A DNA stretch of 64,000 nucleotides from Faucicola osloensis_B (lineage in GTDB: Bacteria; Pseudomonadota; Gammaproteobacteria; Pseudomonadales; Moraxellaceae): NCBI GenBank assembly GCA_964211495.1, contig CAXORL010000004.1, forward strand, positions 124,001-188,000, written 5' to 3'. The translations under genes were made by a program, and so were the position numbers. The notes under the pieces were generated by a model that saw only the letters and a list, made by a program, of their open reading frames with translations, had not been told where the DNA came from and ran no database searches. This document shows positions 52,787 through 62,025 of the stretch, one piece after another. Each line of letters opens with the position of its first letter. Position 1 is the first letter of the stretch.

Positions 52787-54046
52787 TTAAGCTGTTTGCT
52801 CGTACACTGGGTGTTTGGCGCAAATTGCTTGGACTTTTTCACGTACTTCGCCGATAACTTTTTCATCACCGCGGCTATCGAGCACATCACAAATCCAGCC
52901 AGCCAATTCTCTTACTTCCGCTTCACCAAACCCACGGGTAGTGACTGCGGGCGTACCAATACGCACCCCTGACGTCACAAACGGTGATTTAGGGTCATTT
53001 GGTACCGCGTTTTTGTTGACGGTGATATGGGCATCGCCCAACCATTTATCCGCTTCTTTACCGGTGATTTCTTGTTTGATTAAGCTAATCAGCATTAAGT
53101 GGTTTTCCGTGCCACCCGAGACGATGTCATAACCGCGTGACATGATGACGTCTGCCATGGCTTTGGCGTTTTTAACCACTTGTTGTTGGTAGGCTTTGAA
53201 ATCTTCGCCTAACGCTTCTTTAAAACACACGGCTTTACCCGCAATCGCGTGCATCAATGGACCACCTTGGTTGCCAGGGAACACAGCAGAGTTGAGTTTT
53301 TTCTCAATCTCTGGGTTGGCTTTTGCCAAGATTAAGCCTGAACGTGGACCGCGTAGGGTTTTGTGGGTAGTGGTGGTAGTAACGTCAGCGATTTGCACAG
53401 GGCTTGGATAAACACCTGCAGCAACCAGTCCTGCTACGTGCGCCATGTCGACCATCAAGTATGCGCCAACGCTGTCGGCGATGTCACGGAATTTTTGCCA
53501 ATCAACCACTTGGCTATAAGCAGAAAAACCCGCGATAATCATTTTGGGTTGGTGTTCTTTGGCTAGGCGTTCGACTTCATCATAGTCAATGATGCCCGTT
53601 TCTTTATTTAAGCCATATTGTACAGCTTTATAGTTAATGCCAGAAAAGTTTACATGCGCACCATGCGTCAAGTGACCGCCATCAGCAAGGCTCATGCCAA
53701 GTACCGTGTCACCTGCTTTTAATAATGCTAAAAATACCGCGCTGTTGGCTTGGCTACCGGCGTGTGGCTGTACGTTGGCATAGTCTGCGCCAAACAATTC
53801 TTTGGCACGGTCAATTGCTAATTGCTCAACCACGTCAACATATTCACAGCCACCGTAATAACGTTTGCCTGGATAACCTTCAGCGTACTTATTGGTCAAT
53901 TGACTACCTTGCGCTTCCATCACCGCTGGTGAACAGTAGTTTTCTGAAGCAATCAGTTCAATATGGTCTTCTTGACGTTTGGCTTCATTGTCCATCGCTT
54001 GGGCAAGTTCAGCGTCAAACTGGTGAATAGTCACATTTTTAAACAT
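52787..54046 (-). CDS. glyA: Serine hydroxymethyltransferase
   Basis: PLP enzyme that interconverts serine and glycine and feeds one-carbon units to tetrahydrofolate. The 419 residues show HIELIASENYCSPAVMEAQGS, NKYAEGYPGKRYYGGCEYVD, YLMVDMAHVAGLVAAGVYPSP and the PLP-lysine in VTTTTTHKTLRGPRSGLIL. VTSGVRIGTPAVTTRGFGE is at the end. AAGGAAATT precedes the ATG. It is a single leftward gene, convergent with the response regulator. Confidence 0.97.
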   Translation of the reverse strand: MFKNVTIHQFDAELAQAMDNEAKRQEDHIELIASENYCSPAVMEAQGSQLTNKYAEGYPGKRYYGGCEYVDVVEQLAIDRAKELFGADYANVQPHAGSQANSAVFLALLKAGDTVLGMSLADGGHLTHGAHVNFSGINYKAVQYGLNKETGIIDYDEVERLAKEHQPKMIIAGFSAYSQVVDWQKFRDIADSVGAYLMVDMAHVAGLVAAGVYPSPVQIADVTTTTTHKTLRGPRSGLILAKANPEIEKKLNSAVFPGNQGGPLMHAIAGKAVCFKEALGEDFKAYQQQVVKNAKAMADVIMSRGYDIVSGGTENHLMLISLIKQEITGKEADKWLGDAHITVNKNAVPNDPKSPFVTSGVRIGTPAVTTRGFGEAEVRELAGWICDVLDSRGDEKVIGEVREKVQAICAKHPVYEQTA

Positions 54047-54165
54047 GGCAATTTCCTTTTAAGTGAGTCAAAAAATGGGCGGATAAAACCGAAAAATATT
54101 GCTTAGTTTAGCATGGTTTGGTTTTTTTTAGTGAATAATCCAGCCATTTGACTGAATTTGTCGCA

Positions 54166-54696
54166 TTAGTTAAGATTATTTTCAAATGCAGGTAAAAAAG
54201 TCTCACTAATCAAAAAATGCCTGCCCTGCCACTGGTAAAGGGTGGTGCGTCGCCAGCCTTGCGCTGTCAAATCAATCCAGCGATTGGTCATCACTGCGCC
54301 ATGCCTACGAAACAGTATATAACCAATCGGTGTTGTGCCCAAATTTGCCAGTTTTCGCGCATTACCAATGAGGCTGGCAAACGGAAATACCGACCGCGCC
54401 ACCACCCACGCATCTTGATTAGGCTTGCCAAATAATAAGGCTTCGCGCACCCATGCCGATTGGCTCACCCCAAGCGGTAACTGCAGTTGGCGCTTTTCGC
54501 TCAGCGACAAGGTTTGCCGCCCTTCAAACGTCGGCTGTACGATGAGTTTATGCTGAGATAAGGCTTCAAATTTGGCGGTGAGCGACCCTGTTGACGTCAG
54601 CCAAGGAATAAGTTTCGGCGGTATCTGCTGTTTGTGTGCCGCACTCAAATGCGCGCCAGCCAGGTTTAAGTTTAGGTTTAGACCAACATTTATCAT
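54166..54696 (-). CDS. ubiC: Chorismate--pyruvate lyase UbiC
   Basis: Converts chorismate to 4-hydroxybenzoate and pyruvate, the first committed step of ubiquinone synthesis. The 176 residues carry LIPWLTSTGSLTAKFEALS, the WVREALLFGK segment, ARSVFP, and the family's LANLGTTPIGYILF with the C-terminal WIDLTAQGWRRTTLYQWQGR and LISETFLPAF. The start overlaps the stop of the upstream FemAB-like gene (TAATG), so translation is coupled. ubiA is not adjacent in the window. The match is by motifs and length. Confidence 0.88.
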   Translation of the reverse strand: MINVGLNLNLNLAGAHLSAAHKQQIPPKLIPWLTSTGSLTAKFEALSQHKLIVQPTFEGRQTLSLSEKRQLQLPLGVSQSAWVREALLFGKPNQDAWVVARSVFPFASLIGNARKLANLGTTPIGYILFRRHGAVMTNRWIDLTAQGWRRTTLYQWQGRHFLISETFLPAFENNLN

Positions 54697-55934
54697 TATT
54701 TTTTCAAAAACTCATTATCGGGTATTGTGCCTTGCGCGGCAACGTCGCCAAAAAATTGGCTTTTATAGGTGTCATTAAAAGGTAGTGCGGTCATCGCATC
54801 GGCTTGGTACGCCAATATAGCGTGCTGTTCGTCTTGGCAAAACTGGGCAATGGCAGGGGCAAACACCTTGTCGTAGACACGGTGTAGTGAATGGGTCAAC
54901 ACTGGATAAAAGCCGCGAATCAACTTGTGCTCCCCTTGGGTGCCAGGGTCAAAGTAGCGAAGGCCATGCTTGATAGCAAACTCAATACCTTGGTAATAAC
55001 ACAGCTCAAAATGTAAACAATCATATTCTTCTAGGCAGCCCCAATAGCGACCATATAACGTGCTGATAGCAGCATCGTCATCGAAAAAAAACAAACTACA
55101 AGCCACGATATCGCCATGCGCGTTATCCGCTTGAGCGAGCATCAGCTTGTCTGCCATAGTCTGCCCAAGCTGCTTAAAAAATGCTAAGTTCAAATACGGC
55201 TGCCGCCCTCTCACCAGATAGGTCATGGCATAGCATTGATAAAAAACCGTCCAATCCGCCTCGGTGATATCGTCACCAAGTTTAATCTGACAGCTTAGAT
55301 TTTGTTTGAGCACCTTTTGGCGTTCCACCTTAATTGATTTGCGTTTTTTGGCAGTTAATGTTGCCAAAAACTCATCAAAATTGGCGAATTTTTTATCCTG
55401 TAGATTGCGATTTTGCCATAAAAACTGACAGCTTAGCCGCTCGCAAAGAGTGGGCACATTTTGCAACGCTTGGACATCTTTTGGGGATACAAAAAGCCCG
55501 TGCCAAGTGGATGCTTGATAGCGACTTGCCAATTCATCAATCGCTTGTAGTAAGGTCTGATACAGTGGCGCGGTTAATGACTTGCCTTGTGCCACCCAAA
55601 TCCGCTCGCCGGTGACGGGGGTAAAGGGCACGCTTGTCACCAATCTTGGATAATAATTTCTACCATAGCGCTCAAAGGCTTCTGCCCAGCTAAAATCAAA
55701 CACATATTCGCCTTGGTGATGCTTTTTGATAAACACAGGCATCACGGCAATCAGTTGAGCACTGTCATCGACAATCTGCACATACTGTACCCACCAATCG
55801 CTGCGCCCACCAATCAGCTTTGCATCTATCAGCGCTTGCCAAAAATCAAAGGACATAAAGGGCGTATCCGGCGTCTGCCACTGGGTCTGTGAGCGCCAGT
55901 CAAACTCGCTGGTAAATTGATAGTGATAGGACAT
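54696..55934 (-). CDS. FemAB/GNAT-fold acyltransferase (COG3146 family)
   Basis: 412-residue cytoplasmic protein of the 'peptidogalycan biosynthesis/recognition' COG3146 family with a GNAT/Fem-like double fold. Seen are WVQYVQIVDDSAQLIAVMPVFIKKHHQGEYVFDFSWAEAFERYGRNYYPRLV, then FVSPKDVQAL. Next come RNLQDKKFANFDEFLATLTAKKRKSIKVERQKVLKQ (shown in part) and FDPGTQGEHKLIRGFYPVLTHSLH. The substrate is unknown. It overlaps ubiC by one base of the stop/start, and so forms a two-gene unit. Confidence 0.85.
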   Translation of the reverse strand: MSYHYQFTSEFDWRSQTQWQTPDTPFMSFDFWQALIDAKLIGGRSDWWVQYVQIVDDSAQLIAVMPVFIKKHHQGEYVFDFSWAEAFERYGRNYYPRLVTSVPFTPVTGERIWVAQGKSLTAPLYQTLLQAIDELASRYQASTWHGLFVSPKDVQALQNVPTLCERLSCQFLWQNRNLQDKKFANFDEFLATLTAKKRKSIKVERQKVLKQNLSCQIKLGDDITEADWTVFYQCYAMTYLVRGRQPYLNLAFFKQLGQTMADKLMLAQADNAHGDIVACSLFFFDDDAAISTLYGRYWGCLEEYDCLHFELCYYQGIEFAIKHGLRYFDPGTQGEHKLIRGFYPVLTHSLHRVYDKVFAPAIAQFCQDEQHAILAYQADAMTALPFNDTYKSQFFGDVAAQGTIPDNEFLKK

Positions 55935-56189
55935 ATGTTAGTATTATTGTAGTTTTATGAACGGATTATTATACCTTGTTTTTTGCCAAAAATACGGGCT
56001 TATCCTTTTACGCAATCTGGCACAATTTGGCACAATTTTGCAAAATATGTATGGCGTTGGTCGGTGTGGTTTATAACGGTGACTTTGTTGCAATAGAAAA
56101 ATTGCAATAGCCAAGATTAGCGTTTACACTGAGTCACTTATCTGCTAGATGCGCTCTAAGCTTTTTTCACTCACTTGTCATCCTCTACC

Positions 56190-56894
56190 ATGCCGACACT
56201 GATTTTATTTAACAAACCTTATGGCGTACTCAGCCAATTTCGCAGCGATGACAATAACAATTTCGCTACGCTCAGCGATTATTTTAGCGACAAAAGCTTA
56301 CGCGTGGCGGGGCGATTAGATGCCACTTCCGAAGGATTACTGCTGTTAACCGCTGATGGGCAGGTTAATAAAGCCTTGACCCATCCACCCAAAGCCAATG
56401 CAGGCAAACAACAAGGCAAAACCTACTGGATACAGGTAGAAGGCGATGCAAGCGATGCCCAGCTAAAACAACTACAAACAGGGGTAGCACTCAAAGACGG
56501 TATCACCTTACCTGCCGAAGTTGCACGGCTGAGCGAAGCACAAATTGCCGAGCATATTTGGCAAGCGCCGGACAAGATTGCCAAACGCAAAGTCACCACG
56601 TGGCTCGCCATTACTATTTTTGAGGGTAAAAATCGTCAAGTGCGTCGCATGGCTGCCCATGTGGGGCTGCCCTGTTTGCGACTGATTCGCATGGCATCGA
56701 GTGGCTTTAGCTTGGGAAATTTAGAGGTGGGCGCATCCACACAAATACCGCTATCACCTGCCGATTTAAAGCGACTGGGTGTCCAACCTTTATCCGCAGC
56801 ACCGACAACGCCACAATCGCGCAAAAAACCTCGCCTGTTAACGCCTAAATCGCCACAATCAAAGCACCCAACAAGCCGACGCAGGCAGTCATGA
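56190..56894 (+). CDS. rluE: RluE-type 23S rRNA pseudouridine synthase
   Basis: Member of the RsuA/RluB/E/F group that isomerises a uridine in 23S rRNA; RluE modifies U2457 in E. coli. About 234 residues: LILFNKPYGVLSQF, RVAGRLDATSEGLLLLTADG with the catalytic Asp, KTYWIQVEG, and ITIFEGKNRQVRRMAAHVGLPCLRLIRM. The C-terminus has a basic Pro/Ser tail (SRKKPRLLTPKSPQSK). The S4 domain of some relatives is absent, as in RluE. The ATG at 56190 is chosen over an in-frame TTG at 56175. It precedes the DUF1345 gene by 52 bases. Confidence 0.88.
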   Translation: MPTLILFNKPYGVLSQFRSDDNNNFATLSDYFSDKSLRVAGRLDATSEGLLLLTADGQVNKALTHPPKANAGKQQGKTYWIQVEGDASDAQLKQLQTGVALKDGITLPAEVARLSEAQIAEHIWQAPDKIAKRKVTTWLAITIFEGKNRQVRRMAAHVGLPCLRLIRMASSGFSLGNLEVGASTQIPLSPADLKRLGVQPLSAAPTTPQSRKKPRLLTPKSPQSKHPTSRRRQS

Positions 56895-56946
56895 TTAGAC
56901 AGCCGGGAGTAGACAGCTATAAGGAAACCGCTATGAGGAAACAGCC

Positions 56947-57654
56947 ATGATTGGTTACATCTATCGTTTTTTTCAAAGCCGCCCTCGTCTACTGTTAGGA
57001 TTTGCCACGATGGTGGTGGTGTATTTTGGACTATCGGCGCTGGTTGGCCTATTGCCCAAAGATTGGGCGTTTGCGGTAGCCTACGATAAATTGAAGTTTG
57101 TGACGCAATTTTTGCTAGCTTGGAATATCGGACTTTGGGTGTATCTACTGGCTATTTTTTGGATGATGTATAAAGCCGATCAACATGCAATTTTGGATAA
57201 AGCCCATGCTGAAGACGAAGGCACGGTGTTAATGCTGATTTTGGTTTTTGTCGCAGCCATTGTCAGTATGCTAGCGATTGTCGTAGAGTTGGGCACGAGC
57301 AAGGACGCCAAAGGCGCTTTGATGCTGTTTCATATTGTGCTTACCGCCATGACGATTTTGACGGCTTGGTTGTTTATTCATACCATGTTTGCTATTCATT
57401 ACACCCACGAGTATTTCTTGCTTAAAGAAGAAAAAAACGTAGAAATGCTAGATTTTCCTAATGATGACCACCCTGCCTACTGGGATTTTTTATATTTTTC
57501 CTACATCATTGGCACATCAGGTCAAACAGCGGATGTCGCCTTCAACACCCAGCAAAGTCGGATCATCGGTACCATTCATTGTGTGTTATCATTTTTCTTT
57601 AATACCGCAATTTTAGCCTCATTAATCAATATGTCAGCGGGTCTAATCGGTTAA
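56947..57654 (+). CDS. DUF1345-family membrane protein
   Basis: 235-residue inner-membrane protein with about five to six helices. Features are LLLGFATMVVVYFGLSALVG, WNIGLWVYLLAIFWMMYKA, VLMLILVFVAAIVSMLAIVVEL, TILTAWLFIHTMFAIHYTHEYF and the end DFLYFSYIIGTSGQTADVAF followed by FFFNTAILASLINMSAGL. The YFSYIIGTSGQTADV part resembles the selectivity region of small ion channels and is characteristic of DUF1345. The function is unproven. AGGAAA precedes the ATG. Confidence 0.87.
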   Translation: MIGYIYRFFQSRPRLLLGFATMVVVYFGLSALVGLLPKDWAFAVAYDKLKFVTQFLLAWNIGLWVYLLAIFWMMYKADQHAILDKAHAEDEGTVLMLILVFVAAIVSMLAIVVELGTSKDAKGALMLFHIVLTAMTILTAWLFIHTMFAIHYTHEYFLLKEEKNVEMLDFPNDDHPAYWDFLYFSYIIGTSGQTADVAFNTQQSRIIGTIHCVLSFFFNTAILASLINMSAGLIG

Positions 57655-57832
57655 ATAAGTCGGCTAAATAAATCAGCTAAATAAGTCGGTTCAATTCAAG
57701 TGAATACATCGTCAAAATCGCTTGCTGTATAAGTTATACTATCTTCGCTTGTCGTCCTTTCTTAACATAAAGTGATAGGACTGTCATATCCCACTACGCT
57801 AATATCTCGCTACTTTATAACTAGGAAATTGT

Positions 57833-58333
57833 ATGATCGCACAATATTTGATGGTTGATAACGCCCTGCTCGAGCAACTGCAAAATGCCACTGATACAGC
57901 GCGAACCGCGTTACTTGAAAGCATGAGTGAGCAGCCTCAAGTGCAATTGGTAGATTTGGGCAAACTGTGGGACATCATCCATTTTGTGTTAACCAAATAC
58001 AGCGCCACCCAACCTGTACCCGATGAGCCTGTCAGCGAGTTTGTGGTAGGTGTGGAAACTTTTAGTGACAATGAAGATGCCGATTTCATTGCTTTTACCC
58101 CGTGGGCACATATTGTCGAAATCGTCGATGCCTTAGAACAAATAAACTTTAAAAAACGCTTAGAAAAAGTCTCGATGAAGTCACTACGTGAGCAAGCTAT
58201 TTTTCCACCCAATATTTGGCAAGATAAAAAGGAAAACTTGGATAAAGAATTGCTGGCTTCATATAATGAGTTATTGGCTTTTTATAATGATGCCTTAGAC
58301 AATGGCAATAATATTGTGGTGAGTATTTTATAA
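57833..58333 (+). CDS. DUF1877-family protein
   Basis: 166-residue soluble acidic protein. VDLGKLWDIIHFVLTK in the first half, EFVVGVETFSDNEDADFIAFT and the helix HIVEIVDALEQINFKKRLEK are typical of the DUF1877 family (YfbM-like), as is FPPNIWQDKKENLDKELLASYNELLAFYNDALDNGNNIVVSIL near the end (given here in part). The biochemical role is unknown. TAGGAAATT precedes the ATG. It stands alone, followed by a terminator. Confidence 0.85.
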   Translation: MIAQYLMVDNALLEQLQNATDTARTALLESMSEQPQVQLVDLGKLWDIIHFVLTKYSATQPVPDEPVSEFVVGVETFSDNEDADFIAFTPWAHIVEIVDALEQINFKKRLEKVSMKSLREQAIFPPNIWQDKKENLDKELLASYNELLAFYNDALDNGNNIVVSIL

Positions 58334-58383
58334 CGCCCATATAGTCCTTTTTTCACTTTTTGAACCAAAAAAGCACCTTAAAC

Positions 58384-58419
58384 AAAAAGCACCTTATACT
58401 TATAAAAGGTGCTTTTTTT
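58384..58419. terminator. Bidirectional terminator DUF1877 / OmpA-like
   Basis: Arms AAAAAGCACCTT and AAGGTGCTTTTT with an AT-rich loop, between convergent genes. Confidence 0.88.
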
Positions 58420-58474
58420 ATCCATGCGCGGATGAAAATATCATCTGGCTTGACTTGATTAGTTAACCGACTGA

Positions 58475-59125
58475 TTAGTTAACTGACTGTGGTGCAAGAA
58501 TAGTCATCTCTACACGGCGGTTTGGTTCATAGCTTGAGCCAAATTGTGTTGTTTCACCGCGACCGATAGCACTGATACGGTTACTAGAGACGCCACGATT
58601 GACTAAGTAATTAGCGACGGCTGATGCACGGCGCTGTGATAATTGTTGGTTTCTATTTGCATCGCCTTCCACTGAGGCATAACCATTTACTTGAATGTTA
58701 GTTTGGTTATAGTCACGTAGTGTGGTAGCAACTTTGTCTAACGTATTATAGAAGTTAGGTAGAATAGTAGAATCACCAACACGGAAAGTTACCGCTTCAG
58801 GGATAGACAAGTTAATGTTGTTAGTCACTGGGTCACGCGTTACCGTTACGCCAGAACCTGCGGTTTGCGCACGAAGTTTAGCTTCTTGTTGCTGCATGTA
58901 GTAACCCACGCCTGCACCGAGTACACCACCGATTGCCGCATCACGACCGGTTTTTTCACCGCCTGTTGCTTTTGAGATACCCGCACCCGCGGCTGCTCCT
59001 AATAGACCACCAAGAAGCGCTTTATTGTTGGTAATGCCTGTTGTTGTCGTACCATTTGGCGTTGTGGCACAACCTGTTAAGATAACACCTGATGCTAAAG
59101 TAGCTGCTAATAATTTAGTACGCAT
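58475..59125 (-). CDS. OmpA-family outer-membrane lipoprotein with glycine-zipper
   Basis: 216 residues. The signal peptide ends in VILTGC (Cys19), so it is a lipoprotein. Residues about 38-80 form a glycine-zipper segment (ALLGGLLGAAAGAGISKATGG and DAAIGGVLGAGVGYYMQQQ). The C-terminal OmpA-like peptidoglycan-binding domain (about 108-210) has VTFRVGDSTILPNFYNTLDKVA, NIQVNGYASVEGDANRNQQLSQRRASAVANYL and GRGETTQF, with the Asp and Arg that hold diaminopimelate. It probably tethers outer membrane to cell wall. A strong RBS, AAAGGAGA, is present. Confidence 0.9.
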   Translation of the reverse strand: MRTKLLAATLASGVILTGCATTPNGTTTTGITNNKALLGGLLGAAAGAGISKATGGEKTGRDAAIGGVLGAGVGYYMQQQEAKLRAQTAGSGVTVTRDPVTNNINLSIPEAVTFRVGDSTILPNFYNTLDKVATTLRDYNQTNIQVNGYASVEGDANRNQQLSQRRASAVANYLVNRGVSSNRISAIGRGETTQFGSSYEPNRRVEMTILAPQSVN

Positions 59126-59679
59126 GAGTAATCTCCTTTGAATTCCTCTAGTTATAGTTACTTAGTTATAATTGCCACGCACCAACTTGTTGTTTTTATC
59201 TCATTTGCCAGATAAACCTGACAACACTCAGTTGCTTTGTGATTGAGCTCATTATGCAATAAACTTTTTCTTTATATGTAATGATTTGTCTTAAGGATGT
59301 TGTAGGATGGCATAATTTGTTACAAAATATTTTCAAGTATTCATTATTTATATTATTTATTTTTATATATTAAATGTCTTATGATTTTGTTGAAAACCAT
59401 GTGGGATAGTCAACCTATCACTAATAAAGCATTCAATAAGTTGTTAATTTTTAAAAAAATTTTTTGATAATTAATTTTACTGGGATTTATAGCATAGCAT
59501 CAATAAACCTGCAAAATTTGTGCTTGCCAGTGTGGAAAAATTTATTAGTGAACATTTTTGACGTTTGCTAAACTAACACTTATTTTTACAATTAACGAAG
59601 CCAAGTTAATAAAGCCAAGTATTTTTTCTTATATCTCATTCAAATAAGCTTTTTTAATCAAGCTTTGTGGGAGCCAAAT
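59126..59679. other. Divergent intergenic region OmpA-like / PlsC-like
   Basis: About 550 bases, strongly A/T-rich, with no convincing reading frame. It must hold both promoters; only the rightward one (59558-59586) could be picked out. A short direct repeat AAGCCAAGT appears twice around 59598-59620. Confidence 0.5.
59558..59586 (+). promoter_or_regulatory. Candidate sigma-70 promoter of the acyltransferase gene
   Basis: TTGACG (59558-59563) and TATTTT (59581-59586) with a 17-base spacer, about 94 bases before the ATG at 59680. This is a consensus-like -35 and a weaker -10. Confidence 0.45.
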
Positions 59680-60648
59680 ATGACAAATAACAATAAACCA
59701 TCATTGCTCAAAAACACGTTCAACAAACTGCGTAAAACATCATTACCTTTGGCGCAAAACGCCAGCTTAGCGGTGGCGGCAGGCACCATTACCGGCAATT
59801 CAGTGCTGTTTAGTCTACCGCTTTGGGCGATGGGCGCAGTAAAAACATTAACGGGTCATACATTGGCAGATAAATCCGTGTTAAAAATAGCCAATCACTG
59901 GATCAATACCAACAATCGTTTGATTGAAAATATCCTGCCCGATATTGATTTTCGCGTCAACCTGCCTGATGATTTGTCGGTCGATGGCAAATATATTTTG
60001 CTGAGTAATCACCAATCTTGGGTCGACACCACTGTCATTCAATATATCAGTGAAAACCGACTGCCATTAACACGATTTTTTGCCAAATACGAGCTACTGT
60101 ATATCCCAATTGTGGGGCAAGCCTTTTATTTTTTAGACTTTCCGATGATGAAACGCTACTCAAAAACAGCGATTGCTAAAAATCCAGCGCTAGAAGACCG
60201 CGATATCATCGAAGCCAAACGCGCTTGTCAAAACTTACTCGACAAGCCTTTTACCTTACTTAACTTTATCGAAGGCACGCGGTTTACCCAAAAAAAACGT
60301 GACTTGCAACAATCGCCGTATCAACATTTGCTAAAACCCAAAGCGGGCGGCATTGCACTTGCATTGGGTGCGTTGGGTGATGATCTAGACGCCGTGCTCG
60401 ACATGACGATTGTGTATCCTGACGGTATTCCTACCTATCAGGATTTATGGCAAGGTAATATCAAACGCATTGGGGTGGATATTCAAAAAATTGCATTGCC
60501 AGATGACTTGCTACAGCGGCTCATGGATGGCAAATACCAACAGGATGAACAAACCAAAATAGATATGTACCATTGGCTTGATGACTTGTGGCAGCAAAAA
60601 GATCAACGTATCCAAGCCATGCTCTATGATTTTACCCGTCATCCCTAG
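59680..60648 (+). CDS. PlsC-type lysophospholipid acyltransferase (YihG-like)
   Basis: 322-residue membrane-associated 1-acylglycerol-phosphate acyltransferase-type enzyme. The HX4D catalytic motif is in LLSNHQSWVDTTVIQY; LTRFFAKYELLYIPIVGQAFYFLDFP follows, and the substrate-binding motif is NFIEGTRFTQKKR, then KAGGIALALGAL. This order is typical of the YihG/PlsC group. One N-terminal hydrophobic segment (VLFSLPLWAMGAVKTL) may anchor it. The ATG at 59680 with GGGAG upstream is chosen over an in-frame TTG at 59665. It may be cotranscribed with the next gene 134 bases on. Confidence 0.9.
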   Translation: MTNNNKPSLLKNTFNKLRKTSLPLAQNASLAVAAGTITGNSVLFSLPLWAMGAVKTLTGHTLADKSVLKIANHWINTNNRLIENILPDIDFRVNLPDDLSVDGKYILLSNHQSWVDTTVIQYISENRLPLTRFFAKYELLYIPIVGQAFYFLDFPMMKRYSKTAIAKNPALEDRDIIEAKRACQNLLDKPFTLLNFIEGTRFTQKKRDLQQSPYQHLLKPKAGGIALALGALGDDLDAVLDMTIVYPDGIPTYQDLWQGNIKRIGVDIQKIALPDDLLQRLMDGKYQQDEQTKIDMYHWLDDLWQQKDQRIQAMLYDFTRHP

Positions 60649-60782
60649 CAACACATTATTAGCCACACATTACTAGTGACACTACTAGTTAAAATCTCAG
60701 GTAAGCCATGCGATATATGACTTACCTGCCTTGTTCTCACTTACATTTTTTGCGGTATTGACCCCATTTTGAGCACTTTTTT

Positions 60783-61844
60783 ATGCCAACTGCTAATTTA
60801 GATCCAAAATCCAGCCCAACGCCAAGTTCGAATATTAGCCAACCGCTCGCTGCCCACCCTGCCAAACCCAGTCGTTGGCAGTTAGCTTACGATACCATCA
60901 TGATGGTTGCTATTGTGTTGGACTTGCTGCTCATGGGGTTTGACGCTTTGATGCTAAGTAGTTTTATGGCAAAAATAGCAAGTTGGCTGGGTTTTTTTGA
61001 CAGTATCGTCAGTTATCAGCAAGGATGGCACGAGCCGCTCAAAATCGCAGGGGGTCTGTTTACCATCTTTTTGGTAGCCGAGCTTGTGGTTCGCTGGTTG
61101 ATTGCCATCGTCCAAAAACGCTATTACCGCTGGTTTTTCTTTCCATTCGTGCATTGGTATGAAGTGTTGGGCTGTGCACCACAGCTGCGCGCATTGCGAC
61201 TGCTGCGCGTTGGCGTGATTGGCTATCGTCTGCACGAACTTGGCTACAAAGTTTTGCCCGCCAGTTGGCTTGCGACGATCAAATTTTATTACCAAATGAT
61301 TATGGAAGAGATTTCTGATCGGGTGATTTTAACTGCGATTGACAATATTCGCACCGAAATAAGCAACACCGATGGGCATTTGGTCAAAAACATCATCGAC
61401 AAGCATCGAGATGACATACAAAAGGTCATTGTTGAAGTGCTGCAGCAAGAAGCCACACCGTTATTACAATCCACGCCCGCCCATCCTGCCATCTTTGCCA
61501 AACCTTTGGCAGAACAAGTGGGCATCGCCATTCAGCAAGCGCTGACCGATACGCCCGAGTTGCACCGCATATTACGATTGATACCGATTGCAGGTAGTCT
61601 GATAGACAGCCAAATGCAGAGTATCGGACAACACCTTGGGGAAAATCTGACATTAAGCTTGACCACTAACCTTACCAAACCGCAAACGCTCACGCTGATG
61701 TATGAAGAAATCGCCAAAAGCTTGGTGCAAATTGATGTCACTAGCCCTGCGCTAGAAAAATTAGTTAGCGATATTATTGATGATAGTTTGACGTCACTTG
61801 CCAACCAAGTTCGTATTCAACAATGGAAGCACCAAATACGCTGA
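60783..61844 (+). CDS. Voltage-sensor-like membrane protein without recognisable pore
   Basis: 353 residues. After a Pro/Ser-rich N-terminus there are four hydrophobic segments: S1-like TIMMVAIVLDLLLMGFDALML; S2-like LFTIFLVAELVVRWLIAIV with Glu and Arg; S3-like WFFFPFVHWYEVLGCAPQ; and S4-like LRALRLLRVGVIGYRLHEL with Arg every three residues. This mirrors the S1-S4 voltage-sensing domain of voltage-gated ion channels. What follows is not a pore but a cytoplasmic, mostly helical region (EISDRVILTAIDNIRTEISN, then repeats around HRDDIQKVIVEVLQQEA and GIAIQQALTDTPEL). The function is unknown. The RBS is weak. Confidence 0.65.
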   Translation: MPTANLDPKSSPTPSSNISQPLAAHPAKPSRWQLAYDTIMMVAIVLDLLLMGFDALMLSSFMAKIASWLGFFDSIVSYQQGWHEPLKIAGGLFTIFLVAELVVRWLIAIVQKRYYRWFFFPFVHWYEVLGCAPQLRALRLLRVGVIGYRLHELGYKVLPASWLATIKFYYQMIMEEISDRVILTAIDNIRTEISNTDGHLVKNIIDKHRDDIQKVIVEVLQQEATPLLQSTPAHPAIFAKPLAEQVGIAIQQALTDTPELHRILRLIPIAGSLIDSQMQSIGQHLGENLTLSLTTNLTKPQTLTLMYEEIAKSLVQIDVTSPALEKLVSDIIDDSLTSLANQVRIQQWKHQIR

Positions 61845-62025
61845 TTGAATCCACCAATTTGGCTGGCCGATAGCCGCTATTCAACCCTTTTTTTATTGCC
61901 CTATTACAGCTTTGGTTGCCAAACAATAAATAGCGCGGTGAATGGTTGTTGTTTTAAATAATACTTGCTAATATGCGGTATGAATCGATTTTGATGTATA
62001 AAAAGTTATTATAAAAAGGTTTTTC

